A DNA stretch of 28,124 nucleotides, from contig SYEA01000030.1 of the NCBI GenBank assembly GCA_005800965.1, positions 1-28,124 on the forward strand, read 5' to 3'. Positions 7,388-15,957 of the stretch are shown here, one piece after another. This DNA is from Actinomycetota bacterium (GTDB lineage Bacteria > Actinomycetota > Acidimicrobiia > Acidimicrobiales > Ilumatobacteraceae). The translations under genes were made by a program, and so were the position numbers. A model generated the notes under the pieces. The model saw nothing but the letters and a program-made list of their open reading frames with translations, was not told where the DNA came from and ran no database searches. Each line of letters starts with the position of its first letter. The stretch's first letter is position 1.

Positions 7388-7905
7388 CGCGGAGATCCTT
7401 TCGGCCAGGCCGCTCGTAGTCGGCTGGCGGTCGTGGTGAGCGGTTCCGACAACACCTTGGTGTTGGCGATGGCCACCGTGAAGTTGGTGTCACCCACCCA
7501 CCGTGGCACCACGTGCACGTGCAGATGCTGGGCCACGCTGCCACCCGCAGGTGCCCCAAGGTTGAGCCCGACGTTGAGCCCGGCTGGCGCGAATGCAGAC
7601 TTGAGCGCCAGCGTTGCGTCGCGCACGGTCAGCCAAAGTTCGTTGCGCTCGTCGTCGGTGAGGTCTTCTAAGTTGGCGACTTGTCGATACGGCAGCACCA
7701 AGCAGTGGCCGCTTGCATATGGGTACGCATTCAAGATCACAAAGCACTTGCTGCCACGCGCCACGATGTGGGTTTCGTCATCAGGCAAGCCGCTGGCCAG
7801 AATGCGCGAAAAGAGCGATTCGCCAACCTGCGGTGCGTTGTTGCCCTCGGGCCCAAAACCCGAAACATACTCCGACCGCCACCCGGCCCATAGACGCTCA
7901 AGCAT
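7384..7905 (-). CDS. HIT family nucleotide hydrolase/phosphorylase
   Basis: A 173-residue histidine-triad protein. The catalytic triad HLHVHVVPRW is near residue 135 and is preceded by NVGLNLGAPAGGSVAQ. The N-terminal half has SKCFVILNAYPYASGHCLVLPYRQV, the usual HIT substrate pocket. The positional relative in M. tuberculosis (Rv2613c) is described as a diadenosine tetraphosphate phosphorylase; I infer a similar activity. The ATG at 7905 gives MLERLWAGWR, typical for this subfamily. A TTG at 7917 overlapping the thrS stop as TTGA is an alternative, adding four residues. The neighbourhood thrS-HIT-pgsA-patA is shared with mycobacteria. Confidence 0.92.
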   Translation of the reverse strand: MLERLWAGWRSEYVSGFGPEGNNAPQVGESLFSRILASGLPDDETHIVARGSKCFVILNAYPYASGHCLVLPYRQVANLEDLTDDERNELWLTVRDATLALKSAFAPAGLNVGLNLGAPAGGSVAQHLHVHVVPRWVGDTNFTVAIANTKVLSEPLTTTASRLRAAWPKGSPR

Positions 7906-7913
7906 GACGAGGG

Positions 7914-9890
7914 TCAACGACCCGAACCTTCGTGCACGTCGGCACGGAGACGTTCGACAAAGTCGGTGAACGAAACGTTGCGCTGCACTTCGCCACCACG
8001 CGGGTTGACACCCACCGAATTGGCCTGCACATCATCGTCGCCCACCACCAGCACGTAAGGAATGCGTTCGAGCTTGGCGGCACGAATCCGCTTGCCGAGT
8101 TGTTCGTCAGCCACTGCAGTATCCACACGGAAACCCTGGGCACCGAGTTGGGCAATGAGACCAGCCACGTGTGCTTCGTGGGCACTGGTGACGGGTAAGA
8201 CACGCACCTGCACTGGCGCTAGCCACGTCGGGAACGAACCGCCGTAGTGCTCGAGCAAGACGCCAAAGAATCGCTCGACCGAGCCGAAAAGTGCGCGATG
8301 CAGCATGATCGGGCGATGACGTTGGTTGTCGGCCCCGACGTACTCCAACCCGAAGCGCTCTGGCAATTGGAAGTCGGCCTGAATGGTGCTCAGTTGCCAC
8401 TTACGACCGATTGCGTCGCGCACATCGATATCGATCTTGGGGCCATAGAACGCCGCGTCACCCTCACCAATGGTGTAGGGCACACCGAGTTTGTCGAGCG
8501 CCAGACGCAATGCAGTGGTTGCTTTGTCCCACATCTCGTCTGTGCCAATGGATTTGTCGGCGTTGCGAGTGGACAATTTGTACGAAAAATCGTCGAACCC
8601 GAACCGGCGCAACACCGACAACACGAAGTCGAGCAGAGACCCGATTTCGTCGGCCAGATGTTCCTGCGTGCAAAAAATATGGCTGTCGTCCTGGGTGAAC
8701 CCACGAATCCGCAACAACCCGTGCAGCGTGCCCGCCCGTTCGTAGCGATAGACGGTTCCCAGCTCGAACAGCCGCAGCGGTAGCTCGCGATAGCTACGTT
8801 GGCGGTCACGATAAATGAGGCAGTGCATCGGGCAGTTCATCGGCTTGGGGTAATAGGTGCCGTTGTCCATTTCCATCGGCGGATACATACCGTCTTTGTA
8901 GAAGTCGAGATGCCCGGAAGTCTCGAACAGGTTCGCATTGGCCAAGTGCGGCGTGTACACAAACTGGTAGCCGCCGTTTTGGTGACGCTCGCGGCTGTAG
9001 TCCTCCATGATCTTGCGCACGGTGGCACCTTTCGGGTGCCAAACGGCGAGACCGCCGCCCAATTCCGACGGAAACGACAGCAAGTCCATCTCGACGGCGA
9101 GGCGACGGTGGTCGCGCTTTTCGGCTTCTTCCAAACGCACCAGGTGTTCTTGCAAGGCCGCCTTGGATTCCCAGGCGGTGCCGTAAATGCGCTGCAGGGT
9201 TGGCCCCTTTTCGTTGCTGCGCCAGTGTGCACCAGCCACTTTCATTAACGCAAAATGGGTGAGTCGACCAGTGCTTGGCACGTGCGGCCCGCGACACAAG
9301 TCGACGAACGTGTCGCTGTTGCGATACACGCTGACTGAATCACCGCCCGCGACCTCGCCGGCATCTTGGGCGTCAACGTTGCCCGCCGTAACTCGCTGAA
9401 TAATCTCGCATTTGTACGGTTGGTCGGCGAACAACTCCAGCGCTTCGCGTGGCGACATCTCGGATCGCACGAACGGCTGGTTTTGTTCGACGATCTCGGT
9501 CATTCGTTTGGTAATCAGCGCCAGGTCGTCTTGGGTAAAGGTGCGATCCCCCGGAAGATCGAAGTCGTAGTAAAAACCGTCTTCAATTGCGGGGCCAACC
9601 GTGAACTTGGCACCAGGAAACAACTGCAACACCGCTTGGGCAAGCACATGGGCAGTCGAGTGGCGCAAGACATGGCGCCCGGCATCGGTGTCGACGGTGA
9701 TGATCGCCACGCGGTCACCTGAACGGAGCGGGGCCATCAAATCGGTCTCGTGGTCGTTGACGACGGCTGCTACTGCTGCTTTGGCCAAACGAGGCCCGAT
9801 GACCGCGGCTAAATCGAGGGCACTCGCCCCGCTTGGCAACTGCTTGGTGGAACCGTCCGGCAGACGAACGTCGATCAGCGCTGCGGACAT
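7914..9890 (-). CDS. thrS: Threonyl-tRNA synthetase
   Basis: A full-length 658-residue class II synthetase that charges tRNA-Thr. Domains in order: TGS (about 1-65), the editing domain (about 70-240) with HxxxH at 77-81 and CRGPH at 199-203, the catalytic core (about 265-540), and the anticodon-binding domain (about 545-645). Zinc ligands fit Cys353 (PMNCPMHC), His404 (DDSHIF) and His531 (MLHRA). Motif 2 is YRYERAGTLHGLLRIRGFTQ and motif 3 starts at LHRALFGSVERF. No residue looks missing. The ATG at 9888-9890 lies 7 nt after the plsC stop, and its stop is 8 nt before the HIT gene. Confidence 0.97.
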   Translation of the reverse strand: MSAALIDVRLPDGSTKQLPSGASALDLAAVIGPRLAKAAVAAVVNDHETDLMAPLRSGDRVAIITVDTDAGRHVLRHSTAHVLAQAVLQLFPGAKFTVGPAIEDGFYYDFDLPGDRTFTQDDLALITKRMTEIVEQNQPFVRSEMSPREALELFADQPYKCEIIQRVTAGNVDAQDAGEVAGGDSVSVYRNSDTFVDLCRGPHVPSTGRLTHFALMKVAGAHWRSNEKGPTLQRIYGTAWESKAALQEHLVRLEEAEKRDHRRLAVEMDLLSFPSELGGGLAVWHPKGATVRKIMEDYSRERHQNGGYQFVYTPHLANANLFETSGHLDFYKDGMYPPMEMDNGTYYPKPMNCPMHCLIYRDRQRSYRELPLRLFELGTVYRYERAGTLHGLLRIRGFTQDDSHIFCTQEHLADEIGSLLDFVLSVLRRFGFDDFSYKLSTRNADKSIGTDEMWDKATTALRLALDKLGVPYTIGEGDAAFYGPKIDIDVRDAIGRKWQLSTIQADFQLPERFGLEYVGADNQRHRPIMLHRALFGSVERFFGVLLEHYGGSFPTWLAPVQVRVLPVTSAHEAHVAGLIAQLGAQGFRVDTAVADEQLGKRIRAAKLERIPYVLVVGDDDVQANSVGVNPRGGEVQRNVSFTDFVERLRADVHEGSGR

Positions 9891-9897
9891 GCAGTCG

Positions 9898-10686
9898 TTA
9901 TTCTACGTTCGCCATTTCCCCTGGGTTGGGTGTTTTACTCGTTGCGAAGCGCGGTATCTCGGCAGTTTCGGCCACGAACGTCTCGGAGCGGCGCTTGGTG
10001 GCGTAGGTGTTGCGATATTCCTGGCCGCTGAGTTCGCGAATCTCGAACATCAATTCATCGGTGATTTCTCGCAACGCGAGTGGATCATTGGCCCGCTCGG
10101 TGTAGCGCACCACGTTGATCGGTCGGCCAATAGAAATCTTGACCGTGCCACCCAAGCGCGGCAGCGACGTATCGGGAGGCTGAATCTCGCGTGTGCCCAC
10201 GATGCCCACCGGAAAGATCGGGCAGCCAAGCTTGATGGCCAACCGCGCTGCGCCAGTGTGGCCCTTGTAGAGCATTCCATCACGACTGCGGGTTCCTTCG
10301 GGGTAGATGCCGAACAATTCGCCACGTTGCAACACTCGCTCAGCGGCATCGAGGGCAGCCCGCGATTTCTCCCCGCCACTGCGATCAACGGGAATCATCC
10401 CCATCTTCGGGAAAAGCCAGCGCGTCTTCCAAGAGTCCATGTACTCGCTTTTGCCGATGAACGAAATATTGCGTGGCGACAACACCATGAGCAGTGCTGA
10501 ATCCAAAAAGCTGATGTGGTTCGGACACAAGATTGCTGCGCCGTTGGCGGGCAGCCGATCGAAACCGTCCAATTCGAACTTCCATGCGCGTCGTGCCAGC
10601 GGCTGCACGATGCTGCGCAGACGCGACTGAATTGGTGTGGCTCCGTTGAACACCCAATCCGGAAACGGCTTCGGGCTGGTTACCAC
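9898..10686 (-). CDS. plsC: 1-acyl-sn-glycerol-3-phosphate acyltransferase (PlsC-like)
   Basis: A 262-residue acyltransferase predicted to make phosphatidic acid, which feeds CDP-diacylglycerol and hence the pgsA product encoded in the same run. The catalytic NHX4D is NHISFLD (about 56-62). Block II is GMIPVDRSG, block III is YPEGTRSRDG (about 128-137), and block IV is CPIFPVGIVGT. The last 50 residues are polar and probably disordered. The GTG at 10684-10686 overlaps the 3' end of mshC by 7 nt, giving likely coupling; no ATG gives a better N-terminus. Acceptor specificity is inferred from family. Confidence 0.9.
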   Translation of the reverse strand: MVTSPKPFPDWVFNGATPIQSRLRSIVQPLARRAWKFELDGFDRLPANGAAILCPNHISFLDSALLMVLSPRNISFIGKSEYMDSWKTRWLFPKMGMIPVDRSGGEKSRAALDAAERVLQRGELFGIYPEGTRSRDGMLYKGHTGAARLAIKLGCPIFPVGIVGTREIQPPDTSLPRLGGTVKISIGRPINVVRYTERANDPLALREITDELMFEIRELSGQEYRNTYATKRRSETFVAETAEIPRFATSKTPNPGEMANVE

Positions 10687-11828
10687 ACGATTCCCAACAA
10701 AGCAGCAGCGTCACGCACGTTCACGCCGCGCTCGACGGCATCGTCAATGAGGGAAATTGCACCAGGGGTGTCGAGGTCGTCGTCGAGTCGCGCACGGACT
10801 TCGTTGAGCACGGACTGACCCCCTTCGCTTGGTGACCCTAATGAACCCTTTGAGTCAACTCGGCTGACCGACCATTTGCCAAGCCGAGCAGTGGCACGAT
10901 CCATGAGACCTTTGTCCCACTCCCACTCGTGGCGGTAGTGGTTCACCAGCAGTCCAAGACGAATCGCCATGGGGTCGTAGGCCTGACGCAAGGCGTCAAC
11001 AAACACCAGGTTGCCCCGGCTCTTGGACATCTTGTGGCCGTCCATCCACACCATTGCCACATGCATCCAGTGGCGCACGAACTCCACACCCGTGGCCGCC
11101 TCGGATTGTGCCCGCTCACATTCATGATGCGGATAAATGAGGTCACTTCCCCCGCCGTGCAGGTCGATGGTGGTGCCGAGTTCACGCAGGGCCAAGGCGC
11201 TGCATTCGATATGCCAGCCCGGTCGCCCAGGCCCCCACATCGTGTCCCACGCTGGTTCGTCGGGGGCCGAGGGTTGCCACAACACGAAGTCCAGCGGGTC
11301 GCGCTTGTGAGGGTCATCAACATTGCCCCCGCGCTCGCGGGCCAGTTCCAACATCTTGACCCGATCGTGATGCGAGACGGAGCCGAACTTGTCGGAACGG
11401 GTCACATCGAAATACACCGAGCCGCCTGCTTCGTAGGCGAAGCCGTGTTCCAACACCATGCCAATGAATCCGCGGATTTCGGGAATCGCCGACGATGCCC
11501 GTGGAGTAGATGCCATGGGCACGAAGTTGAGCGCCCGCAGGTCGTCTTCAAGGCGCTGTTCTTCACGAGCGGCGAGGTCCAGATAGTGCATGTCAAGTTC
11601 ACGAGCCTTGACGAAGAGCGGATCATCGACATCGGTCACGTTGCGCACACACTGCACCGTGCGGCCCGTATCCATGAGCCGACGAATCAACACGTCATAA
11701 GTAATGAACGTGAATGCGTGCCCGAGATGAGTTGCGTCATACGGCGTCACGCCGCACACATACATCTTCACGTGGTCGCCCGGCGTGAAGTCAACGACCT
11801 CTCGTCGCGCGGTGTCGAATAGACGCAC
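10680..11828 (-). CDS. mshC: Mycothiol cysteine ligase MshC
   Basis: L-cysteine:1D-myo-inositol 2-amino-2-deoxy-alpha-D-glucopyranoside ligase, the ATP-dependent penultimate step of mycothiol synthesis. It is a class I synthetase fold related to CysRS. At 382 residues it is near MshC length (about 410) and lacks the tRNA-binding C-terminus of CysRS (about 460). Zinc ligands are Cys25 (MYVCGVTPYD), Cys209 (GWHIECSAL) and the HH at 234-235. HLGH lies at 34-37 and KMSKS at 266-270. GGGSDLIYPHHE and KSRGNLVFV are MshC-like, whereas CysRS usually has GGLDL and KSLGNFF. The GTG at 11828 is used, 8 nt after the npdG stop. An in-frame CTG at 11840 overlaps that stop as CTGA. Confidence 0.9.
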   Translation of the reverse strand: MRLFDTARREVVDFTPGDHVKMYVCGVTPYDATHLGHAFTFITYDVLIRRLMDTGRTVQCVRNVTDVDDPLFVKARELDMHYLDLAAREEQRLEDDLRALNFVPMASTPRASSAIPEIRGFIGMVLEHGFAYEAGGSVYFDVTRSDKFGSVSHHDRVKMLELARERGGNVDDPHKRDPLDFVLWQPSAPDEPAWDTMWGPGRPGWHIECSALALRELGTTIDLHGGGSDLIYPHHECERAQSEAATGVEFVRHWMHVAMVWMDGHKMSKSRGNLVFVDALRQAYDPMAIRLGLLVNHYRHEWEWDKGLMDRATARLGKWSVSRVDSKGSLGSPSEGGQSVLNEVRARLDDDLDTPGAISLIDDAVERGVNVRDAAALLGIVW

Positions 11829-11836
11829 GCCTGTGC

Positions 11837-12505
11837 TCAGTTGATTCCTGTGAAACGTGGTGCTACACGCGTCTTGTAGCGCACATTGAGTTGCAGCAGC
11901 ACAGCCGTGAGCGCCTCAATGGCAAGCGCGTTGGACAACAACCCCGCATTGAGGGGTCGACACCCTGCAATGTGGGCCACCATGTCGCTGACCGTCTTGG
12001 TCGCCTCGTTGTTGTCTGAGCAAATCAACACGTCACTGTCCACATCGTGGTCGAGCGCACCTAGCTCGATAGCCGGCAGGTGTTGAAATGCGGCAACCAC
12101 ATGCGATGCAGGTATCGCCGCCTGCACGTGGGCGGCAATACTGCCCCGCGGCGGAATCAGCGGCTGAAATTCTTTGCCCACTCGAATGAGTGCGTTGGCC
12201 ATGGTGATCACAACTTTCCCGCGGAGCGCTTCGGCATGCTCGGTGACGGTGGTCGCCGCTGAATCCCACGGTGTGGCCAACACGATGATGTCGCGTTGGG
12301 CTGCTGCTGCATTGTCGCCACCGGCCAGGTCGAGCTGACGGCTCGCCCATTTGGCGACCAGCTCACTGGCCACTTCTTGACCGCGCTCTGGAGTCCGCGA
12401 GCCGATGAACCCGGGATAGCCCACCGACGCCAGTCGCGCCGCCAACGCACTACCAGCCGGGCCGGTACCGCCGAGATATCCGATGCTCGGGAGAGAACTA
12501 GTCAT
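11837..12505 (-). CDS. npdG: NADPH-dependent F420 reductase
   Basis: A 222-residue cytosolic oxidoreductase passing hydride between NADPH and coenzyme F420. The N-terminal dinucleotide fold begins SIGYLGGTGPAGSALAARL with GGTGPAG near 12-18, then PGFIGSRTPERGQEVA, where SR and R favour the NADP phosphate. Next come DIIVLATPWDSAATTV and KVVITMANALIRVGKEF. The C-terminal helical part (about 175-215) has AGLLSNALAIEALTAVLLQLN and RYKTRVAPRFTGI, which are typical of F420:NADPH oxidoreductases. The ATG at 12503-12505 is only 18 bp from the divergent fabI GTG and follows TACGGT by 7 nt without a Shine-Dalgarno sequence, so a leaderless mRNA is likely. It heads the eight-gene minus-strand run. Confidence 0.92.
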   Translation of the reverse strand: MTSSLPSIGYLGGTGPAGSALAARLASVGYPGFIGSRTPERGQEVASELVAKWASRQLDLAGGDNAAAAQRDIIVLATPWDSAATTVTEHAEALRGKVVITMANALIRVGKEFQPLIPPRGSIAAHVQAAIPASHVVAAFQHLPAIELGALDHDVDSDVLICSDNNEATKTVSDMVAHIAGCRPLNAGLLSNALAIEALTAVLLQLNVRYKTRVAPRFTGIN

Positions 12506-12511
12506 GTCCAC

Positions 12512-12517
12512 TACCGT
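12512..12517 (+). promoter_or_regulatory. Candidate -10 box (TACCGT) of fabI, leaderless
   Basis: TACCGT on the plus strand is followed by 6 nt (AGCGAC) and the fabI GTG at 12524. That spacing places the transcription start at or next to the GTG. There is no room for a normal leader. Five of its six bases overlap the divergent npdG box. Confidence 0.5.
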
Positions 12518-12518
12518 A
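12513..12518 (-). promoter_or_regulatory. Candidate -10 box (TACGGT) of npdG, leaderless
   Basis: On the minus strand TACGGT is followed by 7 nt and the npdG ATG at 12505. It is the complement of most of the fabI box, so one 7-bp TACCGTA core could melt for transcription both ways. Confidence 0.5.
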
Positions 12519-12523
12519 GCGAC

Positions 12524-13291
12524 GTGGCGATTCTGGCAGGTAAGCGGCTCGTTATCACTGGAGTCCTGACGGACGCGTCGCTCGCATTTGGTGTAGCCAA
12601 ACTGGCCCAAGAACAAGGTGCGACGGTGATGCTGACCGGGGCCGGGCGGGGTTTGTCCATCACACAGCGCACCGCCAAAAAACTCAGCACCGTGCCGCAC
12701 GTGGCCGAACTCGATGTTACGAATCCCGACCATGTGGCCACGGTGCGCGAAGCCGCTCGCCAACATTTGGGTGGCGTAGACGGCGTTTTACATTCGATCG
12801 GGTTTGCACCGGCAGCTTGTTTGGGCGATGACCTCATGGCCGCCACCTGGGAAGACGTATCCGTGGCCGTTCAGGTATCGGCGTATTCGCTGAAGACACT
12901 GGCCGATGCATTCGTGCCTCTCATGACTGATGGCGGCAGCATCGTCGGGCTCGACTTTGACAACACCGTGGCATGGCCGGCCTACAACTGGATGGGAGTC
13001 GCCAAGTCGGCACTCGAGTCCACCAGCCGCTACCTCGCCCGCGAACTCGGCCCACGCAACATTCGCTGCAACCTCGTTGCTGCCGGCCCGATTCGCACGA
13101 TGGCAGCCAAGTCGATTCCGTCGTTTGCCCAGTTCGAAGACCTGTGGAGTGCGCGCGCACCCCTGGGATGGGACATCCACGATTCGTCGGCTGTGGCTCG
13201 TGCATGTTGTGCGCTGTTGTCTGATTGGTTTCCGGCCACGACGGGCGAAATCGTGCACGTCGACGGCGGATACCACGCCGTCGGCGCCTGA
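12524..13291 (+). CDS. fabI: Enoyl-[acyl-carrier-protein] reductase, InhA/FabI type
   Basis: A 255-residue NADH-dependent short-chain dehydrogenase reducing trans-2-enoyl-ACP in the last step of type II fatty acid elongation. From the GTG it opens VAILAGKRLVITGVLTDASL. HSIGFAP lies near 90-96, VGLDFDN near 141-147, and the catalytic pair Tyr154 and Lys161 in PAYNWMGVAKSALES. These line up with InhA Phe149, Tyr158 and Lys165. Later segments RCNLVAAGPIRTMA and LLSDWFPATTGEIVHVDGG are close to mycobacterial InhA. The GTG at 12524 is favoured by the family N-terminus and the TACCGT box 6 nt before it. The next gene starts 7 nt after the stop. Confidence 0.93.
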   Translation: MAILAGKRLVITGVLTDASLAFGVAKLAQEQGATVMLTGAGRGLSITQRTAKKLSTVPHVAELDVTNPDHVATVREAARQHLGGVDGVLHSIGFAPAACLGDDLMAATWEDVSVAVQVSAYSLKTLADAFVPLMTDGGSIVGLDFDNTVAWPAYNWMGVAKSALESTSRYLARELGPRNIRCNLVAAGPIRTMAAKSIPSFAQFEDLWSARAPLGWDIHDSSAVARACCALLSDWFPATTGEIVHVDGGYHAVGA

Positions 13292-13298
13292 GTACCCC

Positions 13299-15290
13299 AT
13301 GAACAGACTCGCCCACGAGTCATCGCCATATTTGCGCCAGCATCGCGACAACCCCGTGGATTGGTGGGCATGGGGCGATGCGGCATTTGCGGAAGCCAAA
13401 CGCCGCGATGTGCCGGTGTTGTTGTCGGTGGGTTACTCGGCTTGCCACTGGTGTCACGTGATGGCGCACGAATGTTTTGAAGATGCCGAGGTCGCAGGGG
13501 TGATGAACGAGTTGTTCGTCAATGTAAAAGTCGACCGTGAAGAACGCCCCGACGTCGACAGTGTGTACATGGACGCCGTGCAAGCCATGACCGGGCGCGG
13601 TGGCTGGCCGATGACGGTGTTCCTCACGCCCGATGCACAGCCATTCTTTGGGGGCACTTACTACCCCAAGCCCACGTTCTTGCAGTTGATGACCGCAATC
13701 AACGATGCGTGGCGCAATCGGCGCTCTGATATCGACAGCAACGTTTCGGCATTGGTGGAAAACATCGCCCGCACGTCGCGCATTACCACCAACCCCGACC
13801 TGCCGAATATCGATGCGTTCGTTGCAGCTGCCGAACAACTCGAACAATCATTCGACGAAACTTGGGGAGGTTTCGGGGGTGCTCCCAAGTTTCCGTCCAC
13901 GATGGCACTCGAGTTGCTGCTGCGCGCATACATCAACGACGAATCGCCGCGCACGCACAGCATCATCGCCACGACGCTCGATGCAATGGCGTCAGGTGGC
14001 ATGTACGACCACTTGGGTGGGGGCTTTGCGCGTTACAGCGTCGACGAAAAGTGGCTAGTGCCCCACTTTGAAAAAATGTTGTACGACCAGGCTTTGTTGC
14101 TGCGCCCGTATTTGCACGCGTCATTGGTGTTGCGCGAACCACGGTGGCGCCAAGTGGTGCAAGAAACCATCGGCTATGTGCTGCGTGACCTGCGGTCACC
14201 TGAAGGTGCGTTCTACAGCGCCGAAGATGCTGACTCGCTCGACGAAACCGGCCATTCGCATGAAGGACACTTTTATGTGTTCACCCCCGACCAGGTACGC
14301 CGCATCATTCCAACGCACTTGGTGCAAAAAGCACTCGACTGGTACGAGATCACTGACACGGGCAACTTCGAGGGCAAGTCAATTCCTTGCCGACTCGAGC
14401 ACCGCGGTGCGCTCGAACGCGACGACCACATCGAAACCATCCGCCGACTCTTGTTGGCAGCCCGCAACACCCGTCATCGCCCCGGCCTTGACGACAAGGT
14501 GATCACCGAGTGGAACGCACTCATGATTTCCTCGCTCGCCGAAGCAGCCGCCGCATACACCAACGATGAGTGGGCCACCGCCGCGCAACAAGCCGGCAAC
14601 TTCGTGGCCACCACGATGCGCCGTAGCGACGGCCGTTGGCTGCGCACCTGGCACCGTGATGCGACACCAAAACATCTGGCAATGGCTGCCGACCTAGCGA
14701 ACCTGGTCGACGCATTTACCCGGTTGTACGAACTCTCTGGTGTGGCACGGTGGATCACACTGGCCCGCGAGGTAGCCGATCAGTTGCTGGCCTTCCACTG
14801 GGACGACGCCGAAGGTGGGTTGTTCACCACCCCCCACGATGGTGAGCAGCTCATCGTGCGCCAAAAAGATCTGATTGACAACGCGACTCCGTCAGCCAAC
14901 TCGGTGGCCGCACTTGCACTCCAGCGTCTGGCCGCTCTCACTGGTGCCGAGCATTATCGCGAACATGCCGATGGCATCTTCAAGTTGCTCACCCGTGTGG
15001 TGGGAAATGCCCCAACGGCATTCCCCCACCTGCTTTGTGCGCTGCACCTGCGGCATGTCGGGGCGACCGAAGTCGTCATCACCGGCAAGCGTGGTGAGTT
15101 CGTGCAATACCTACAAACGCAGTGGCTGCCCACCGTGGTGTTGGCCTGGGGTGAATCGTTCGAGTCTCCACTGTTTGCCCATCGCCGCGACGACTTGGCT
15201 TACGTTTGTCGGCAATACGCCTGTCAGGCGCCGGCAGCAACTCGTGATGAGCTCATTGCGGCTCTGCGTGTGGCACTCTCGGCAAGTTAG
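13299..15290 (+). CDS. DUF255 thioredoxin-like protein with glycosidase-like barrel (YyaL/SPATA20 family)
   Basis: A 663-residue cytosolic protein. Residues 1-165 form the DUF255 thioredoxin fold: SSPYLRQHRDNPVDWWAWG, then CxxC at Cys49-Cys52 in SACHWCHVMAHECFED, FVNVKVDREERPDVD, and GGWPMTVFLTPDAQPFFGGT. The rest fits the six-hairpin (alpha/alpha)6 barrel, with GGFGGAPKFP, GGMYDHLGGGFARY, PHFEKMLYDQALL and YSAEDADS. Length is typical for the family (about 650-700). The catalytic role is unknown; human SPATA20 and Bacillus YyaL are namesakes. Both Cys are intact. The ATG at 13299-13301 lies 7 nt after fabI, so the two are probably co-transcribed. Confidence 0.93.
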   Translation: MNRLAHESSPYLRQHRDNPVDWWAWGDAAFAEAKRRDVPVLLSVGYSACHWCHVMAHECFEDAEVAGVMNELFVNVKVDREERPDVDSVYMDAVQAMTGRGGWPMTVFLTPDAQPFFGGTYYPKPTFLQLMTAINDAWRNRRSDIDSNVSALVENIARTSRITTNPDLPNIDAFVAAAEQLEQSFDETWGGFGGAPKFPSTMALELLLRAYINDESPRTHSIIATTLDAMASGGMYDHLGGGFARYSVDEKWLVPHFEKMLYDQALLLRPYLHASLVLREPRWRQVVQETIGYVLRDLRSPEGAFYSAEDADSLDETGHSHEGHFYVFTPDQVRRIIPTHLVQKALDWYEITDTGNFEGKSIPCRLEHRGALERDDHIETIRRLLLAARNTRHRPGLDDKVITEWNALMISSLAEAAAAYTNDEWATAAQQAGNFVATTMRRSDGRWLRTWHRDATPKHLAMAADLANLVDAFTRLYELSGVARWITLAREVADQLLAFHWDDAEGGLFTTPHDGEQLIVRQKDLIDNATPSANSVAALALQRLAALTGAEHYREHADGIFKLLTRVVGNAPTAFPHLLCALHLRHVGATEVVITGKRGEFVQYLQTQWLPTVVLAWGESFESPLFAHRRDDLAYVCRQYACQAPAATRDELIAALRVALSAS

Positions 15291-15325
15291 CCAGTGCTGC
15301 CGTCGACAATCGAGCCAACGACACT

Positions 15326-15946
15326 TCACCAAGCGTTGTAGTGCACGATCTGGTCGACTGACGCTCGCGGTCGTCGAGCACTGGCACCAGCAGTAAACGC
15401 TGGATCATTGCCGGTCGATGATCGCTCATAACCAAGTGCCAATGCCCCGATGAGCTGCAAAGAATCGGGGATCGACAGTGCAGCGCGCAACTCACTCTCA
15501 CCGCGGAACACTCCGAAAAACAACACGCCGAGGCCGGCGTCGTGGGCCGCCAACAACAGTGTCATCGTGGCGAACGATGCGTCGACAGTCCAGTACGGGG
15601 TTGGCCACGCCGATGTGGATGCACCGAGACCAGTTTTTTCTTTGTCGCTTTCGGCGTATCGGTCGAGGTACGCCTGAGGGTCAGCAAACGACAAGGCGAT
15701 GACCGGTGCAGCAAACAGATGCTGCCAACGAAAAGTTGAACGCGTTTCGGCAGTCATTGTTGCCGACCAAAATGTTTCAGTGCTGGCACCTTCGAGCACC
15801 ACCAAACTCCAGCCCTGGGTCTTGCCCGCCGACGGCGACCGTGATGCCGTGTCAACGAGTTGTGTCAACAACGCGCGGTCAATCGACCTGGGTTCAAACG
15901 CACGCACCATTCGGCGCGAAGCAACCAGGCGGTGCAGGTCGCTCAC
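15326..15946 (-). CDS. Nitroreductase family FMN oxidoreductase
   Basis: A 206-residue nitroreductase-fold protein that probably binds FMN as a homodimer. SRRMVRAFEPR near residues 10-20 supplies the FMN phosphate contacts, followed by DTASRSPSAGKTQGWSLVVL. The later DASFATMTLLLAAHDAGLGVLFFGVF and PDSLQLIGALALGY are the usual helix and C-terminal strand of the family. The substrate is unknown. The GTG at 15944-15946 keeps the N-terminal helix and starts 11 nt after the stop of the GNAT-like gene, so the pair likely forms one transcript. ATG 15910 would cut into the FMN site. It is convergent with the DUF255 gene across 35 bp with no obvious terminator. Confidence 0.88.
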   Translation of the reverse strand: MSDLHRLVASRRMVRAFEPRSIDRALLTQLVDTASRSPSAGKTQGWSLVVLEGASTETFWSATMTAETRSTFRWQHLFAAPVIALSFADPQAYLDRYAESDKEKTGLGASTSAWPTPYWTVDASFATMTLLLAAHDAGLGVLFFGVFRGESELRAALSIPDSLQLIGALALGYERSSTGNDPAFTAGASARRPRASVDQIVHYNAW

Positions 15947-15957
15947 AGCGACGCGAC

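Noticed and set aside
6794..7969. 391-codon plus-strand open frame across pgsA, the unknown membrane gene and the HIT gene
   Set aside because: The product is rich in His, Arg and Thr with no recognisable domain and runs antisense to three well-supported genes.
10680..11828. Reading this gene as cysteinyl-tRNA synthetase (cysS)
   Set aside because: It is 382 residues and lacks the CysRS C-terminal domain. GGGSDLIYPHHE and KSRGNLVF are MshC-like.
15291..15325. Terminator between the convergent DUF255 and nitroreductase genes
   Set aside because: The 35-bp gap contains only a TCGA-CAA-TCGA near-palindrome with no stable stem or T-tract.
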